Numbered from the stretch's first letter, positions 1-14,800 are shown. The stretch is 64,000 nt of DNA from Copromyces sp. CBS 386.78 (GCA_030685235.1 MU839196.1:62001-126000); one strand, 5' to 3'. Notes: generated by a model not told the origin, from the sequence alone. A program made the numbers and translations.

Positions 1-3000
1 TTTCTCTTTAAAAAAGGGTTGATTTTTTATAGGTTTTTATTATTAAATTATTTACCGACGTTTTATTTATAATTTTTAAATTGTAAAGGTAAATTATTCC
101 GACGAAAACCTCTGGATCCTCTTTATTTTTTAAGACGTAGGAATTGTTAACGAAAATATTTTTTTTTAGCAAGATTTTATTCTTTATTAGGAAGCGTTTA
201 TTACCTTCGTATTTCGGGATATTTTTTAATTTACAGTTTAACGTATTAGGGCGGACTTATAGCGAGCCCAGTTAGTATTAGATAATAAAATTAAAGTAGG
301 AGAGAAATTATAATTATTTTATATATTATAATATTAATTATTTATTAATTGTAAATAATTTTAATCCTTTGTAGTTTATTAAGATTTTAAACGGCTATTA
401 TATTCCTTTTAATTTTAATTTCTATTCTTTTAGCGTTTTAATAATAGTAAATAGTTCTTTATTATAAATATTATAATTATATTTTATTAATGAATATTAT
501 TAATTAAAGTAAGTTACTAGTTATAATACTCTATTTTCGTTATATTGAGAGAGAGTATTGCCGTAGGCTTAGTTTGAAGTATTTATTTTTATGACCGTTT
601 GTTTGGATTAGTTGTAAATATATAATATTAGTCTATTAGTAAAAATTCGCTTGAGCGTATCGAAAGAGCGTTAGTATTAATCTTCTTATTTTTAATTTTT
701 AATAGTCTTTTTTATTAATTTATATAATAGTTTTGTTAGGATAGAGAAGTATTTGATAAATTGCCGATAGAAATTAGCGAATTTTAAGAAATATTATAGC
801 GCTTTTTTAATATTTAGAGCTTTTTACGAAGTAATTATTATTATTTTTTCTAAGTCTATTTTAATACTTTTAGGGGTAATGTTAAATTTTAAGTATTTAA
901 TCCGTTTCGTATAGAAATTGTACTTATTAATATTAATTTATAGGTTTGTATTGATTATTTTCCGTAGGACTTCGTTGACGTGCCTTACGTAGTTTTATTT
1001 ATTTTTTGAATAAATAAGGATATTATTAAAGTAAATAGTAGTATATATATTGAGGATATTATATAGGACGTTATTAATGTAATTTTGGAATATTCACGGT
1101 GTTTTTTATAAATTAAATAGGTATATTAAGGATTTAAAAAGTTTAAAATAGGTAATAAATGTAGTAAACTATTTGTAGCCTTCCTTTACCCGTATTTTAT
1201 TAAATATATTAATAATATTGAGTTTAGTAAAGATTTTCGTTTTGTAAAGAGCGTTAAGGGTTTTTTTAATTAATGGAATTCGATATTGTATTTTTAAAGT
1301 AATATTATTAATATTACGGTAATTAATGTAAATACGGATTCTCTTGCCCGGCTTTTATATTAATAGGATAGGCGAAGCGGCGGCGGATTGGAAAGGACGG
1401 ATAAATTTCTTTTTAAGGTTTTTATTAATTTATTTTTTAATAATAATAGTTTCGATAGGTAATATTAATTTAGGTTTAGCGTATAGTAATTATTTTCTTA
1501 GTTTAAATTCGATTTTATAATCGTATAAATAGTACGGGGGTATTTTATCGGTTAATATAAGAAGAAAAGTATTAATATATAATTAATAATAATTTATTAA
1601 TATCCTTTTTATTTCTTCTTTAATCTTTTAAGGCTTATTTATTTTATTAAGGAATTTTTGAACGTCTTCTTCTATTATTTTTATTAAGTGAATATAATAG
1701 ATAGTTTCTTTATAGAGCGGTACGTCCTTAGTTAGATCCTTTATTAAGGCAATAGATTTGGCGATTACCGTTGCCTCCTTTTCTATTTTAGATTTATATT
1801 TACCGGTTATATTATTAATAAAGGAGTAGAGGGAACGTAGAAAATTGTCCTTATACTTTTCCCTTTACCCTTCGATAATATTTTCTGCGATTTCGTATGT
1901 AAGATTTATTTCCCGGAATTTTGAAACGGTAATTAGCTTTTCTAATTAAATATAATTAATAATATATAATTAGAATGAGTCTTTTTTATAAATAAAGTTA
2001 AAGGTAGCGGTATTAAATTCTTTAATATTAATAGGGTTTACATTATCTTCGATATACTTATTTGTCCGAATATTAGTATGGCGCGTATTTATTAATATAT
2101 ATTTCTTATTGAATTTAATATACGGTTCGTATAGTATATCCTATTTAATTAGTATAAAGATAGTAGCGGTATTTGTAATATTTTATACCTTTACGCTTAT
2201 ACGGTATATAATAAAAGCCTATAATAAAACCGTTAGCAGTATTTTAATAAGAGAATTGGAAGTCCGCTCTTTAAATCCTTCGTTTTTAAATTAGGGAGTT
2301 TTAATAAGTTAGTCTTCAATTTTTTTATATTGGGCCGCTTTTTTACGGAGATAGCCTTTAGGGACGTAAAGAGGAAAGGAAGGGAGTTTAGAATTATTTT
2401 AGGGAAGTATTTTTTTATAAGCGCGGGCGGTTATAATAGAGACGGGGTTAGAAAAGGTTTAAGGTATTTCCGTTTAGTTATTAAGGAGCCTTATTAATAA
2501 ATAGCAGTCCTTATAACCCTAATAATTAAAATATATATTACTTTTTTTATAATCGATATATAGTTTATAGAATTTTATTTAAGGGAACTTTAGACTAATT
2601 GGGTATTTATTAGAGAGGTTATAAATTAAAAAGGTAATAATTTCTTTATAGTAATTTATTTATAATTTTTTTATTATTTTTTCGCTAATTGTACCCTTAA
2701 CGTTTCTATTTGCGAATACGAATTTTTTAAGACGAAGAAGGCGGAAATAGGGAAGATTATACTTTATAACGAAAGAATAATTAATAAATATAAATACGGA
2801 ATATTTATTATTAATAAGGGAAATATAATAGTTTTTATACGTGCCGGTAATTACGTACGTGGATAATAAAATTGAATTTGGAATAATATTATTTAACGAT
2901 TAAATTTATATTTTTTTTAAATTTATTGAAGCATCCTATTATTTTTATAATATAATTACCCGGTTCGGTTTTTGTATACAATTAAACGTAAAAATTAAAT

Positions 3001-3686
3001 ATTTTCCGATTCGTTATAATATTTACCGCCTACGGCCGGTTTAATTACGAAAGTTATACTTGTATTAACGGCTTTTATTAAGTAGACTTCCGTAGGTTCC
3101 TATTCGGTATTACTATTATTACGTTTACTCCTACTTTTTTTCTTCTTACCGGCCGATTTACTATTAATATAAAATTTACTACCCTAATTAATAAATCCGA
3201 AATAATTGCGGGCGATATAATTTTATTAACTATAATGATAGTAGAAACCCTTTTCCTTTCGTTCTTTAAAAATTTCAAGGTCGAATATAATAGAAAGATT
3301 TATAGAATTAAAATTTATTTAATTTCTTCTTTAATTTATAGGTTTATCGGCTATAACGGGAGGGGCCGTTATAGTATTTTTAGAGGAGGAGTTTAAATCC
3401 TTAAAAATACTCGCGACTACTTTATTATAATAATCGGCATTTTCTAATTTCCGGTTAACCTTCTTTATAAATTTTAATTATATAGTATAATTATTATTTT
3501 TAGGGAAATCCTAAATAATTAAAGTATTTTAAAATTATTTATTAAATTTATTATAAAAGTAATGAATTTTTATTATATTATTAAATTTATATTTATTTAT
3601 AAATTTAGTAAATTTGATTTCGAAGCGCGGGAAAGGAGTATTACCCTAATAGAAATTAATAAGGCGTTTATTAATATTTAATTTAA

Positions 3687-4384
3687 GAGAAAGTCTTTTC
3701 GGACAATCGAAAATGTCTTCCCACATAGTCGCCCTACCCTTCCCGCGCGCTAAGGCACGCTAATATACTCTAAAAATTTTTAAATTAATTAAATCGCTCG
3801 TATCTATTCTAAGTTTCTACGCTCTTATTCTTAGCGTTAGTAAACCGTACCGCGCCCGCCAAGCCCCTAAATTATAGCCTATTATATATCCTACCCCTAT
3901 ATACGTATCGCTAATAATTATAATAGTTATAATAGCTGTAATAGCCGTAATAGCCGTAATAGCCGTAATAGCCGTAATAGCCGTAATAATTATAATAATT
4001 GTAATAGCCGTAATAATTATAATAATCGCTAATAATTAATCGCTAATAGCCGTAATAATTATTAATAGCTATAATAATCGTACGATGTACGACCGTACCA
4101 CTAAGTGCCCTAATTATAAAGTAGCCAATTTAAATACAAATTTAAATATAAATTTGGGCGTATATTTAGGCTGGGTACGTAATATTCTATAAAAGAATGT
4201 GCCCAAATTTCTAATATGAAATCTATAAAAGAATACCGCTACCAAATTGAATATAAAGATTTAAATAGATGCGAGCGATTTAATTAGCTTAAAAATTTTA
4301 GAGTGTATTAGCGCGCGGGAAGGGTATAAGTAGGTGGGGCGACTATATAAGAAAATATTTTCGACTATCCGAAAAGACTTTCTC
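3687..4384. mobile_element. RIP-mutated inverted-repeat DNA transposon (698 bp, 8-bp TSD)
   Basis: Both ends start GAGAAAGTCTTTTCGGA and are inverted relative to each other for about 110 bp. They are flanked by the 8-bp direct repeat TAATTTAA at 3,679-3,686 and 4,385-4,392. The termini match the un-RIPed element at 49,399-50,793 once C-to-T and G-to-A changes are allowed for, including the shared GCCCTTCCCGCGCGCTAA block. The middle is an internally deleted core of TAATAGCCG-type short repeats. It is a non-autonomous copy inserted into the gag region of the minus-strand Gypsy remnant and then hit by RIP. Confidence 0.85.
3913..4085. repeat. Short tandem array of TAATAGCCG / TAATAATTA units
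   Basis: Repeated 9-mers of the form GTAATAGCC, alternating with RIP-like variants (AATAATTAT), fill the core of the small inverted-repeat element. The array recurs at about 5,505-5,620 in the second unit of the 1,537-bp duplication. The duplication junction (ATAATAG) lies within it, so it probably supplied the homology for unequal exchange. Confidence 0.7.
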
Positions 4385-7054
4385 TAATTTAATATTAATA
4401 TTATTATATTAATTTATAAAATACGTAAGGAAAATTTTACCGATTGTTTATAATTACTTTTTAAACTCTTTAAAGAATTCTATAAATTTCTTTAGGCTAT
4501 TATTTAATATTAAATATAAATTTAATCTTAATCGGAATATCGTACATACAATTTTAACCCGCTCCGTAAAGAAATAAAGGGAATTGAATTTTTACATAAT
4601 TTTAATTTAATTCTATTATAACTAAAAAATATTATAATATTTAATATTATTTTTATCTTTCTTAATAAAAATTGGAGGGTCTTCGATAATACGTTTAAAG
4701 AGCCGGGAAATAATTATTATAATTTCTTCAAGGGCGTTAAAAGTCTTTAATATATTAAAGGGGGCTATAATAAATATAATTATAATTTATTATTGTAGAG
4801 CCGTAATTATATATCGTATTACGTTTCGTTATTTTATTATAGTATTATAATTTGTAATAACTATTATAAGCGCCCTTCTTAGTAGTTCGATAATAAATTT
4901 AAAGGTTAGTTATTAGGCGATAATTCTAATAAAAACTTTATAATTTCGAGAAATTAAATATAGCTAAATATTTTCTATAAAATTTTTTACGAAATTCCAA
5001 ATATTGCGAATAATATTAATAAATTAAAGAAGGGCTATTCGATAAATTTTAGTATTAGGAATTAAGTTTTCGGTAAGAATATTGAAAAATTCTTTAAAAT
5101 CGAATAAGTTAGGGGAATTATTTATTAATAAATTAATTTTTTATTCCGTTTCCTAAAAGTTTAGAACGACGTAATCCGGTAGCGAAATATTATTATTACT
5201 ATCGTTATTATTATTAGAATAATAATCGTAATTACTATTATCTTCCGCGAAGAAGTTAATTTATAATATAAGGGGGATTATTATAATATAAAGGCGTAGT
5301 CGTAATAATTAAATTATTATTTTTAAAATTTAATAATAATAATAATAATAGTCTTATTCCCTATACTACTTATCTATAGCGCCTTATTAGCATAGGGTAC
5401 TTCTCCTAGTTCTCTAGAAGAAACCGTACGGCAATAAGCGCCGTCGGATAAAAACCGCCAGCTCCTTTCGGTCGCGAATAAATCGCGCCTACTCCATTTC
5501 GATTCTATTTATAATAGCCGTAATAATTATAATAATTGTAATAGCCGTAATAATTATAATAATCGCTAATAACTAATCGCTAATAGCCGTAATAATTATT
5601 AATAGCTATAATAATCGTACGATATACGACCGTACCGCTAAATGCCCTAATTATAAAGTGGCCAATTTAAATACAAATTTAAATATAAATTTGGGCGTAT
5701 ATTTAGGCTGGGTACGTAATATTCTATAAAAGAATGTGCCCAAATTTCTAATATGAAATCTATAAAAGAATACTGCTACCAAATTAAATATAGAGATTTA
5801 AATAAATACGAGCGATCTAATTAACTTAAAAATTTTAGAGTGTATTAGCGCGCGGGAAGGGTATAAGTAGGTGGGGCGACTATATAGGAAGATATTTTCA
5901 ACTATCCGAAAAGACTTTCTCTAATTTAATATTAATATTATTATATTAATTTATAAAATACGTAAGGAAAATTTTACCGATTGTTTACAACTACTTTTTA
6001 AACTCTTTAAAGAATTCTATAAATTTCTTTAGGCTATTATTTAATATTAAATATAGGTTTAATCTTAATCGGAATATCGTACATACAATTTTAACCCGCT
6101 CCGTAAAGAAATAAAGGGAATTGAATTTTTACGTAGTTTTAATTTAATTCTACTATAACTAAAAAATATTATAATATTTAATATTATTTTTATCTTTCTT
6201 AATAAAAATTGGAAGGTCTTCGATAATACATTTAAGGAGCCGGGAAATAATTATTATAATTTCTTTGGGGGCGTTAAAAGTCTTTAATATATTAAAGGGG
6301 GCTATAATAAATATAGTTATAATTTATTATTGTAGAGCCGTAATTATATATCGTATTGCGTTTCGTTATTTTATTATAGTATTATAATTTATAATAACTA
6401 TTGTAAGCGCCCTTCTTAATAATTCGATAATAAATTTAAAAGTTGGTTATTAGGCGATAATTCTAATAAAAACTTTATAGTTTCGAGAAATTAAATATAG
6501 CTAAATATTTTCTATAAAATTTTTTACAAAATTCCAAATATTGCGAATAATATTAATAAGTTAAAGAAGGGCTATTCGATAAATTTTAGTATTAGGAATT
6601 AAGTTTTCGGTAAGAATATTGAAAAATTCTTTAAAATCGAATAAGTTAGGAGAATTATTTATTAATAAATTAATTTTTTATTCCGTTTCCTAAAGGTTTA
6701 GAACGACGTAATCCGGTAGCGAAATATTATTATTACTATCGTTATTATTATTAGAGTAATAGTCGTAATTACTATTATCTTCCACGAAGAAGTTAATTTG
6801 TAATATAAGGGGGATTATTATAATATAAAGGCGTAATCGTAATAATTAGATTATTATTTTTAAAGTCTAGTAATAATAATAATAATAGTCTTATTCCCTA
6901 TACTACTTATCTATAGCGCCTTATTAGCATAGGGTACTTCTCCTAATTCTCTAGAGGAAACTGTACGGCAATAAGCGCCGTCGGATAAAAACCGCCAGCT
7001 CCTTTCGGTCGCGAATAAATCGCGCCTACTCCATTTCGATTCTATTTATAATAG
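3975..7054. repeat. Tandem duplication, two 1,537-bp units
   Basis: Landmarks recur exactly 1,537 bp apart: the AATCTTAATCGGAATATCG block at 4,524 and 6,061, the right terminus of the inverted-repeat element at 4,384 and 5,921 (each followed by TAATTTAA), and the final ATAATAG at 5,511-5,517 and 7,048-7,054. Unit 1 is about 3,975-5,511 and unit 2 about 5,512-7,054. Differences between the units are almost all C/T or G/A, as expected if RIP continued after duplication. The unit contains the right half of the 698-bp element plus about 1.1 kb of degenerate gag-side Gypsy sequence. Confidence 0.9.
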
Positions 7055-8620
7055 TACTTACCTACCGCTTTAATAAATAAGTTACTTCCCCTCTACCGCC
7101 TTCGATCTAATATTAGAACAATCGAAATACCGCTTTCGCACGCCGCTCCTTCTTCCTAAACCGCCTATAGTAATCGTCCTTTCCCTATTGTTTACCCTTA
7201 CTCCCGCCTTATCGTTATCTCCTAAACTCCTACAATTCTACTAAAATTTATATAAGTATAAAGGCCCCTCCTTTCCCTCTATATAAGAACTCCTCCCCGC
7301 CGCTATCTTTCGAACTTTCCTTTCTTCCCTATCTAACTAACTCTTAAAATAACGTCCTCTTCTACTAGCCGTACTCCCGACCATCCTCCCGGCTGTATAT
7401 CCAACCCCCTAGGCCTCGCGATTTATATTAACCGTAGTACCGCTAAGCGCGGTATCGACCTCGTCCGTATAATAGACTCCCCGTCCCCTGAGCTCACCCG
7501 CTCCCCTGCGCCCCCCTCCTCCCCTTTAAGGTTTAGTCTTAACGAGTTTGCGGTTAATAAGGCGATTCTATATACCGGGGTCCGCAATTCCTACGAAGCG
7601 ATCCCGGTATAGTTTTAGACTACGTAATTTCTCGCCGCGCGACTCTAGGGGTCGAAAAGAGATATACGTATAAACGCGATAGTTTAAAAGTATAATTAAT
7701 TATTATAATATAAAGGTATAAGGTAGGTAAGGATATACATAATTATACGAAGGAGTAAGAAGAAAGGTTTAAGGGTACGATTTTAAATTGGTCTTTATAG
7801 AAGCTAATTTAGGAGATTAGCTCTATAGCAATTTTATAAATATTATAGAACTAGTACGACCTATATAGCGATGGCGATAATAAGGCTATCGTAGCCTTCT
7901 ACGAAGGCCGTAATAGCCTTATGCTATACTCGGAGCTATAGCCTAATCCCTAGCTCCGATAGCTGCTAACCGCATACTCTAAACTATTATAAAGCTAACC
8001 CTGTAATAGTACGTCTTTGGCTTCGTCGGCCCTATTTAGGGTAACGAAATTGGTTATATTAATTAGTAGGGAAATATATAGTTTTTAAATTAAATTATAA
8101 TTAGAAGTAATTATTTATAAGATAGAGAGAGGAGGGTAATGTTATTATATAGTTAAATATAATTGAAATTTATAAATCTTTTATAAATAATTATTATAAA
8201 TACTTTAATTTATTAAACCTCTTTATTTAATTGTCCAACGGATTGTATAAAGTATATTATTTAAATTTAATTGATAGCGGTTGTATTGTTTTAGGTTTTA
8301 TTAATAGACGTTTTATTTATCGTTATTATTTTCCCTTTTTTAAATTTATAAATTTTAAAATTTTGTACTTCGCCGACGGAGGTTTTGCTAAGGGTAATAT
8401 TATTTATTTTATAAGAATTATAATAGGGATAGGCTATTATTACGAAATTATTAATTTATTTATTTATAATTTAATTAAGGATAATCCTGTTATTTTAAGT
8501 TATTTATAGTTAATTTATTACTTATTAAATATTTTATAATTTTACGATTCGCTTTAATTTATTATAGTTTGCGAAGAATACGGTTATTTTTTAAAGGGGA
8601 TCCTTAGTAATAAGTAGGAA
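7055..8620 (+). mobile_element. 5' part of a plus-strand Gypsy retrotransposon (leader, gag and protease remnants)
   Basis: This is the left fragment of a plus-strand element interrupted by the Gypsy at 8,626-16,096. The clearest domain is a retroviral-type aspartic protease at 8,231-8,509: LIDSGC (original DSG/DTG active site), then a DGG segment and 'LIKDNPVILSYL', matching the family pattern ending in ILGLPWL. Upstream, 7,550-8,100 looks like degenerate gag. At about 7,280 there is a TATATAAG box followed by a pyrimidine-rich leader, which could be an LTR promoter, but I could not match a partner LTR at the right end. It is RIP-mutated throughout. Confidence 0.65.
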
Positions 8621-8625
8621 ATTCT

Positions 8626-8860
8626 TATAAGGGGTGCAGTATAATTGGCACAAGTACTGGCCTAAACGATCGATAAGGTTCTACGAGGAGAGAAAGAGAG
8701 GAAGGGTGCCTGCAAAGCAGGCGGCTAGCTAACTATCCTTTTCAAGGGACGTATAAGTATACGGGCTATAGGGAGGGATTACCGGCACGGCAGCGTTGCC
8801 GGCACGGCAATTCGCCTAGCGATTACCAAGTATATAATTATAAGTATCAGCCCTATAATA
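8626..8860 (-). repeat. 3' LTR of the nested Gypsy element
   Basis: This is a 235-bp direct repeat of 15,862-16,096. On the minus strand the LTR begins TGTTATGGGG-like and ends CCCCTTA(C)A-like. It contains two copies of TTGCCGGCACGGCA separated by three bases. It carries several C-to-T and G-to-A changes relative to the other LTR but far fewer than the internal region. Confidence 0.9.
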
Positions 8861-11800
8861 TTAGCCCCCCCCTTCCTCCAATTAAATAACTAAATATATA
8901 ACCGTAATAAATTACATATATCCTAAATATTAAATAATAAACTTCCTTCCCTTTTAATCGCGCGGTACGTATCTTATCTATTTATAAATCCCTCTCCCTC
9001 TCTCCCTCCTCCTCTTTCCCCCTTCAATTATTATTATATCGTATTATAAATATCCCTCCTATCGCTCAACCTTTTAATACGGCTATTATAATTATTACCC
9101 CCCTATTATTTTTCTTTCTCTCTTACTATTATACTCCTACGATTACTACTATACTATTTATTAATTTTATTCCGCTCTTATATCTATTTATTAACTTCCT
9201 AATCTAATTTATTATAATTATTAAAATATTTAATTTTACCCTTACCCCTAATATAATATAAGACTTCTTAAAATTCTAATAATTTCGGTATATATAGTAG
9301 TAATTATATTAATTATCGTCCCCTATTCCGCTAACCCCTTCCCCTATACCTTGCCGCCGAACTATCTTTAAACCGGTCTAAGCCCGCCCGAATATTACTA
9401 CTACTAATATTAGTAGAAAGATTACTATTAAAACTACTATTACTACCGCCGTCGTCGCCGCCGCCGCTCCGCTTTTAAATTAATACGTATACTACCTAAT
9501 TAATAAATATAATTATATTACCCTTACTACTAATAATATAATTATTATATATTTAACGTACTAATATATTAAAAAGCCTTATAAACCGACGCTAAAATAG
9601 GTTTAAAAGTTCTTTACCGCTTAATATACAATTAAATACGTTCCGGGTCTTAAATACGAATTATTTATCGCTACTTTTAAAATATTTAACTACTTAATAA
9701 TTATAGAAAAAGCCGAAAATATTAATATCCCTACATAAATTTCTCCCCCCTACCCAATCTATTCCTATATTTATTATTCTATTAATAATTCTTAAGCGTA
9801 AATTAACCTTAAAATAATTGCCCGCTAACCGTCCCCTTCTATTAAAATCGAAGGTCTATTATCTTTTTTAATAGCCGAAGTTCAATTTTTAAAACATTAA
9901 ATAATTAAATTTTCTAAATTTAAAGGGAAAATAATAATTTTCAAAGATAATATAAGGTCGGTTAAATAGGTAGCTAATACTGCTATTTAATGTAATTTTA
10001 ATAAATTAATAAATATTTATAATGTTTAAAAAGAGAAAAAATACAAAAAGAAAACCGCCGCGGCTATTACTTTTTCCCTTACCCTTATTACCGCTATTTT
10101 TACCGCCCCTACTATTATTTCCCCTACCCTTACTATTATTATTCCCGCCATTTTTACTACTATTATTAAAAATATTATTAAATCCTCCGCCGTTCCTAAA
10201 TACTAAGCGCGTATTTATAATAACGCCGCCGCTAAGCAGCTTAAAAAGACTTCAAACCTTAATAAATTTTTATAATAGAATACTATTTATTTATCCTTTA
10301 ATATTCGCCCGTCTAACGGAATTTACCTCCTACTATCTTTATTATTGCCCCCTTACGCCGAAAATATTCGCCCTACTTCATATAACCCCTACGCCGTAAC
10401 CGCTTCGAATTTTACTAATAAAAAAAAGGAAAATATAAAAATTAACGTTAATTAAATTATAGAGAATTTACTAAATAATAAAATAATAAGGGATATTTAA
10501 TATATTCAGAGTTTCGCCCTAATTAATTTTAAATTTCCTTTAATACTACAAATTAATTTTTTTCTTATAATTATATAATTAACTAATTTTATTCTATTCG
10601 TAAAACCCTTTAAAAGAAAATTTTTAATTTATTAGTCGGTTAGTCCGTTATTAATATCCGCCGCTCCGTATTTGCCTTCGAATCCATCGAATACCTTCGT
10701 TTCTTTAAACTCTACTAAAAATTCTTAAATAAAATTATAATACCCCTTTTATTTAATTAAAACTTTATAAATAAATCCCTCTCTCTTATAATTAGTAAAT
10801 ATACAAAAAATCTTTTCTACCTACTATTCAAACTCTCTTTCTACTTTTATAATTAATAATTAATTATCGGTAAGCCTCTACCCCAGTAGCAGATCTTAAG
10901 TTACCCGCCGTAAAAAATCTATATAGAAAATATTATAAATAATTTATAAGAGGCTAAAGAATTTTATAATGTACGGAAAAAGAATTTTCAAAACTATATA
11001 CTTTATATATAATTAATTGAACTTCTTCTTAGGACGATCGGTATTATAATTCTTAAAATTAAATTAGATTTTATCTCCGATTTAAAAACGTTCAATTAAT
11101 TAATAATATTAATTAACGAATTTTTTTTACTATTAAGCGGCCGCCGCTATAGTAACTTAATATAAATCTATAATTTACTATAATTTTTAAACGAATTAAT
11201 AAATTCACTTCTTAAAAGAGAGGAACGGAAATCTATTCGTAGGCTCTTCAATAATAGAAATTAGGAATTCTACATTAAATCCGTAAATAGTAAAGAATAG
11301 GCTTATATTAATTAAAGTATTAATATAATTATTAATAACTAATTAAGCTATTAAATACTACTTATCCTAATTATTTTAAATATAATTAACGACCGTTCGA
11401 AGGTAGGTATAAATCTCTTAATTTATATACTCTAAACTACTATTAGTTTACGGGTAATAAACTATACTCAAAAGGCGTTTAATATTAAGTAGTTCGTAGA
11501 ATTTTACCTAAAAACGGCTAGTTTAATTAGAACCCCGATTACTAACGATAAATCTAGGAATATTATAATATTTAACGAAATATTAAAGAAACCCCTTAAT
11601 ATAAAATTCGGCCTCTATAGAAGGTATAAATTCGAAAATAATATTTTTACTAAATTAGTCCTTAATAATTTAAAAGTAAGTATTACCGTTCGAATTTAGG
11701 AAATCCGTAATAAAATCTATTTAAATTTCTCTATTAAACTATTCTAAGATTAGTAGTAGTCGTAAGAAACCCTGTTTTTACTCTCTCTAAACCTTTATAG

Positions 11801-14800
11801 AATTATAAATATAATAATTATAAAGGAACTACCGAATATAAACCCTTAGGAGCGGCTAATAAAAGTATCGAATAAATACTACTATAATATTTTCTCTTCC
11901 TAAATAGCCGAAAATATAAAAATCGTAAATAATTTAAATAAAAGTTGTACGGAAGGTATTAAATTACTAAGACTAATCCGAAAAACTAATAGAATTAGAC
12001 TTAATATAAATAGGCGCTCTAAAGACCTAAAAACGGCCTTAATAGTAGAACCGGCTATAAAAATTAATACTATAATCGGCGATCTATATTTTTAATTTTA
12101 AAGATAAATTGAAGTATTATTCGTTATTCTAAATTACTACTTTAATTTACTAATATAAAGAGTCTTTAAAGGCCGTTTAATCTTAAAACTATTATAAATC
12201 CGGATTTTCAAATACTTTTATACCCTCCTTCCCGGCGCGGATAACCCGGGAAGCGGAAATACAGAGCGGGCTATAAAATTCAAGAGCAGAATCTAATATT
12301 ATTTATAAATTATAAACTTTATAATCCTATTCGGTAAGTATATTCTACTCCTACCAAAATAAAGCGTCGGAGACTACCCCCTCTTTATTTAACTGATATT
12401 TAATACTAAAGTTAAATTATAATAGATATTTAGCCTAACGAACTTATTGTTCAGAAAGCTACTATATTTTTATAAAGTATTTTAAATTCCGATAATTAAT
12501 TAAAATAGTAAAAGACTTACAATTACATAATTTAACCGACTACTATTCTAAATAATTAATAATCGTAAATATTTCCTTATTATAAATAGGATAATTCTAT
12601 TCCGTAATATTTAACTTCCGCAAATAGTAATTAATAACCGCCCGTTTTCCAAATTCGTTAACCTCTTATAAAATAATTCCGCCTAACGCGAAATTACTAT
12701 AATCCGTTTCCAAAAATATATTTTTATTAAAATTAAATTCTATAAGGATTAAAACCCTCGTAAATAATATTTTAAATAGTTAGAAAGCACTCTCACATTT
12801 TTTAATCTATTCGAAGGCTATCCCTTTATTAATAAACGCTATTAACGGGGCTACTACCTTCGAAAACTATAATATAAATATCCTATAATAATTAATAAAC
12901 CCGAAGAAACTACGAATACCCTTTTAAAAATTAAATAAAAGCTATTCGAAAATAGTTTTAACTTTCTTAAGGTCGGCTTATATACTAACGCTTATATAAA
13001 CAATAAAACCGAAATATTTAACCTTTTTAACCGTAAATTCGCATTTATCCGGGTTTAAATAGAAATTTACGTCGAAAAACTTCTTCAATACTAAACAGAC
13101 TTTAATTTCGTAATCTTCTTTAATACCCGAAGTATAAATAAGGACGTTATCTATATAGGCCGTATAGAATTTATTAAAATATTTATAAAGGATATAATTA
13201 ATATACCGTTAAAATATTATTAGTATATTAATTAGCCCAAAGGGTATAATTAACTATTCGAATAACCCGTATTATATCCGAAATACCGTCTTCTATTCCT
13301 TTCCTATAATTATCCGAATTTTATAGAAAGCTTATATAATATCGACCTTAATATACTACTTAACTCCCTTCAAAATATAGAACGTTTTATTAATAAGCGG
13401 CAAAGGGTAACGGTCTACTCGTATAATAGCGTTTAAAGTATAATAATTATAATAGAAGCGGAATCCGCTGCCCGGTTTTTATACGAAAAATACTAAGGTT
13501 CCGGCTTCTAAACTATTAATATAAATAAAACCCTTATTTAAAAAATCTTTAAGTATTTTCTTTAAAATTAAAAACTCTTTACGGGTTATATTATAAAGCG
13601 GACTAAAAGGGATCGATAATTCTTTACCGTCCTTATCCTTCTTAATTTCAATTATATAATCGATTTTAGGACGGTAGGGGTTATATTTATCGGCCTCTTA
13701 CTTTATCTAAAAAAGTAAGAAGTTATAATATTTCTTCGAGATTATTTTTCGGAACTAATTTTCGGTATAAATTATCTTCGGCCGTAAGGCCTTCTTAACG
13801 TCCTTTAAACTTATAGTATAAATAGCTTCTTTTACTATTCTACTCTTAAATTCTTTTCTAATTTTTCGAATATAATTTATAAAGGTAATTACTATTATAT
13901 AAATAATAGATTTAATATCTTTTATAAATTCCGTATCCGGGACCTACTTTCCGCCGACGTATAGGATCTAATAATTTATAATCCCTATATATATCCGCTT
14001 CTTATAAAGAACGGAATAAATACGTATAACCTTTAATTATAATTTTCCTAAGATAATTAGGAATTTGAATAGTAGAACGATATAAATATAAATAAAGTAA
14101 ATATAATTATTAACCTCTGCTAAGAAATACGTAAAATCTTAAATAGTAATTCTTTTTATAATTGCGGAAGCTCCCTTAATACAATGAAATTTAATAAGAA
14201 TAATTAAAATCCGAAGATCTTTAATAACTTTCTTACTAATCGCAATATAGTACTAGTAACCCTTATCGATAAAGGTGTAGAATAAATTATAATCGTTAAT
14301 AACGAATAGAATTAATATAAATTCTATTTCTAATTACGAATTTAATTTAAATTCTTTTACTTTATTTAATATATTTTTAAGCTCCGGGGCCTAACTTCGT
14401 TCCGGAATTATTTTTTTCCCTATTCGGAAGCGGAGTTTTATTCGTCGTCGTCCTCTAAGAGCGGAGAAACTTCGGTAATAATTACCTAAATATAAACCCC
14501 GCCGTTATTATTAGGAAGGATTGTAGGTAAGTAAAGGTAATTATTTACCTAGTAATTAGAAATTCTATAACGGAAATATAAATTATTATCCTTACGCTTC
14601 TAACGCTCTTTATTAAAGATTTACTTAGTATATTTAAAAGAAGTAACCGAATTTAAACCGCTTCGCCCTCGATTACTATAACCTCTATTAAACACGCCAA
14701 TTCGAATAGATTCTATAATAATATCGCTATTATAATTAAAGGGACGATTATTAATAGAAGAAGAAAAAGATTACATTTACTAACGGGAAATATTAAACTA

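Larger units (their letters stand above)
1..5511 (-). mobile_element. RIP-degraded Gypsy (Ty3-type) retrotransposon remnant, minus strand
   Basis: This is very AT-rich DNA with CpA/TpG nearly absent and CpG kept, the RIP pattern. No long reading frame survives. Read on the minus strand through stop codons, about 950-1,430 gives a recognisable Ty3/Gypsy reverse transcriptase: an IRPFQS-type lead-in, a 'KPGKRIRIYINYRNIN' block, 'FTKLNIINIFNKIRVKEGY' and the 'IYFNNILIYS' active-site region, where the original YxDD aspartates are mutated to N. Gag-like minus-strand sequence lies at about 3,400-3,680 and resumes after the inverted-repeat element at 3,687-4,384. RNase H and integrase would lie left of the window. 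LTRs were not found. The right limit is uncertain because of the tandem duplication. Superfamily is confident, family is not. Confidence 0.7.

Noticed and set aside
3913..4085. Regularly spaced short repeats suggestive of a CRISPR-like array
   Set aside because: Units are simple 9-mers without unique spacers, in a fungal transposon core; it is a minisatellite.
10022..10399. 125-codon open frame rich in Leu/Pro
   Set aside because: It lies inside the RIP-mutated nested Gypsy element. The composition (TTA/CCG/CTA repeats) is a by-product of RIP and no domain is recognisable.
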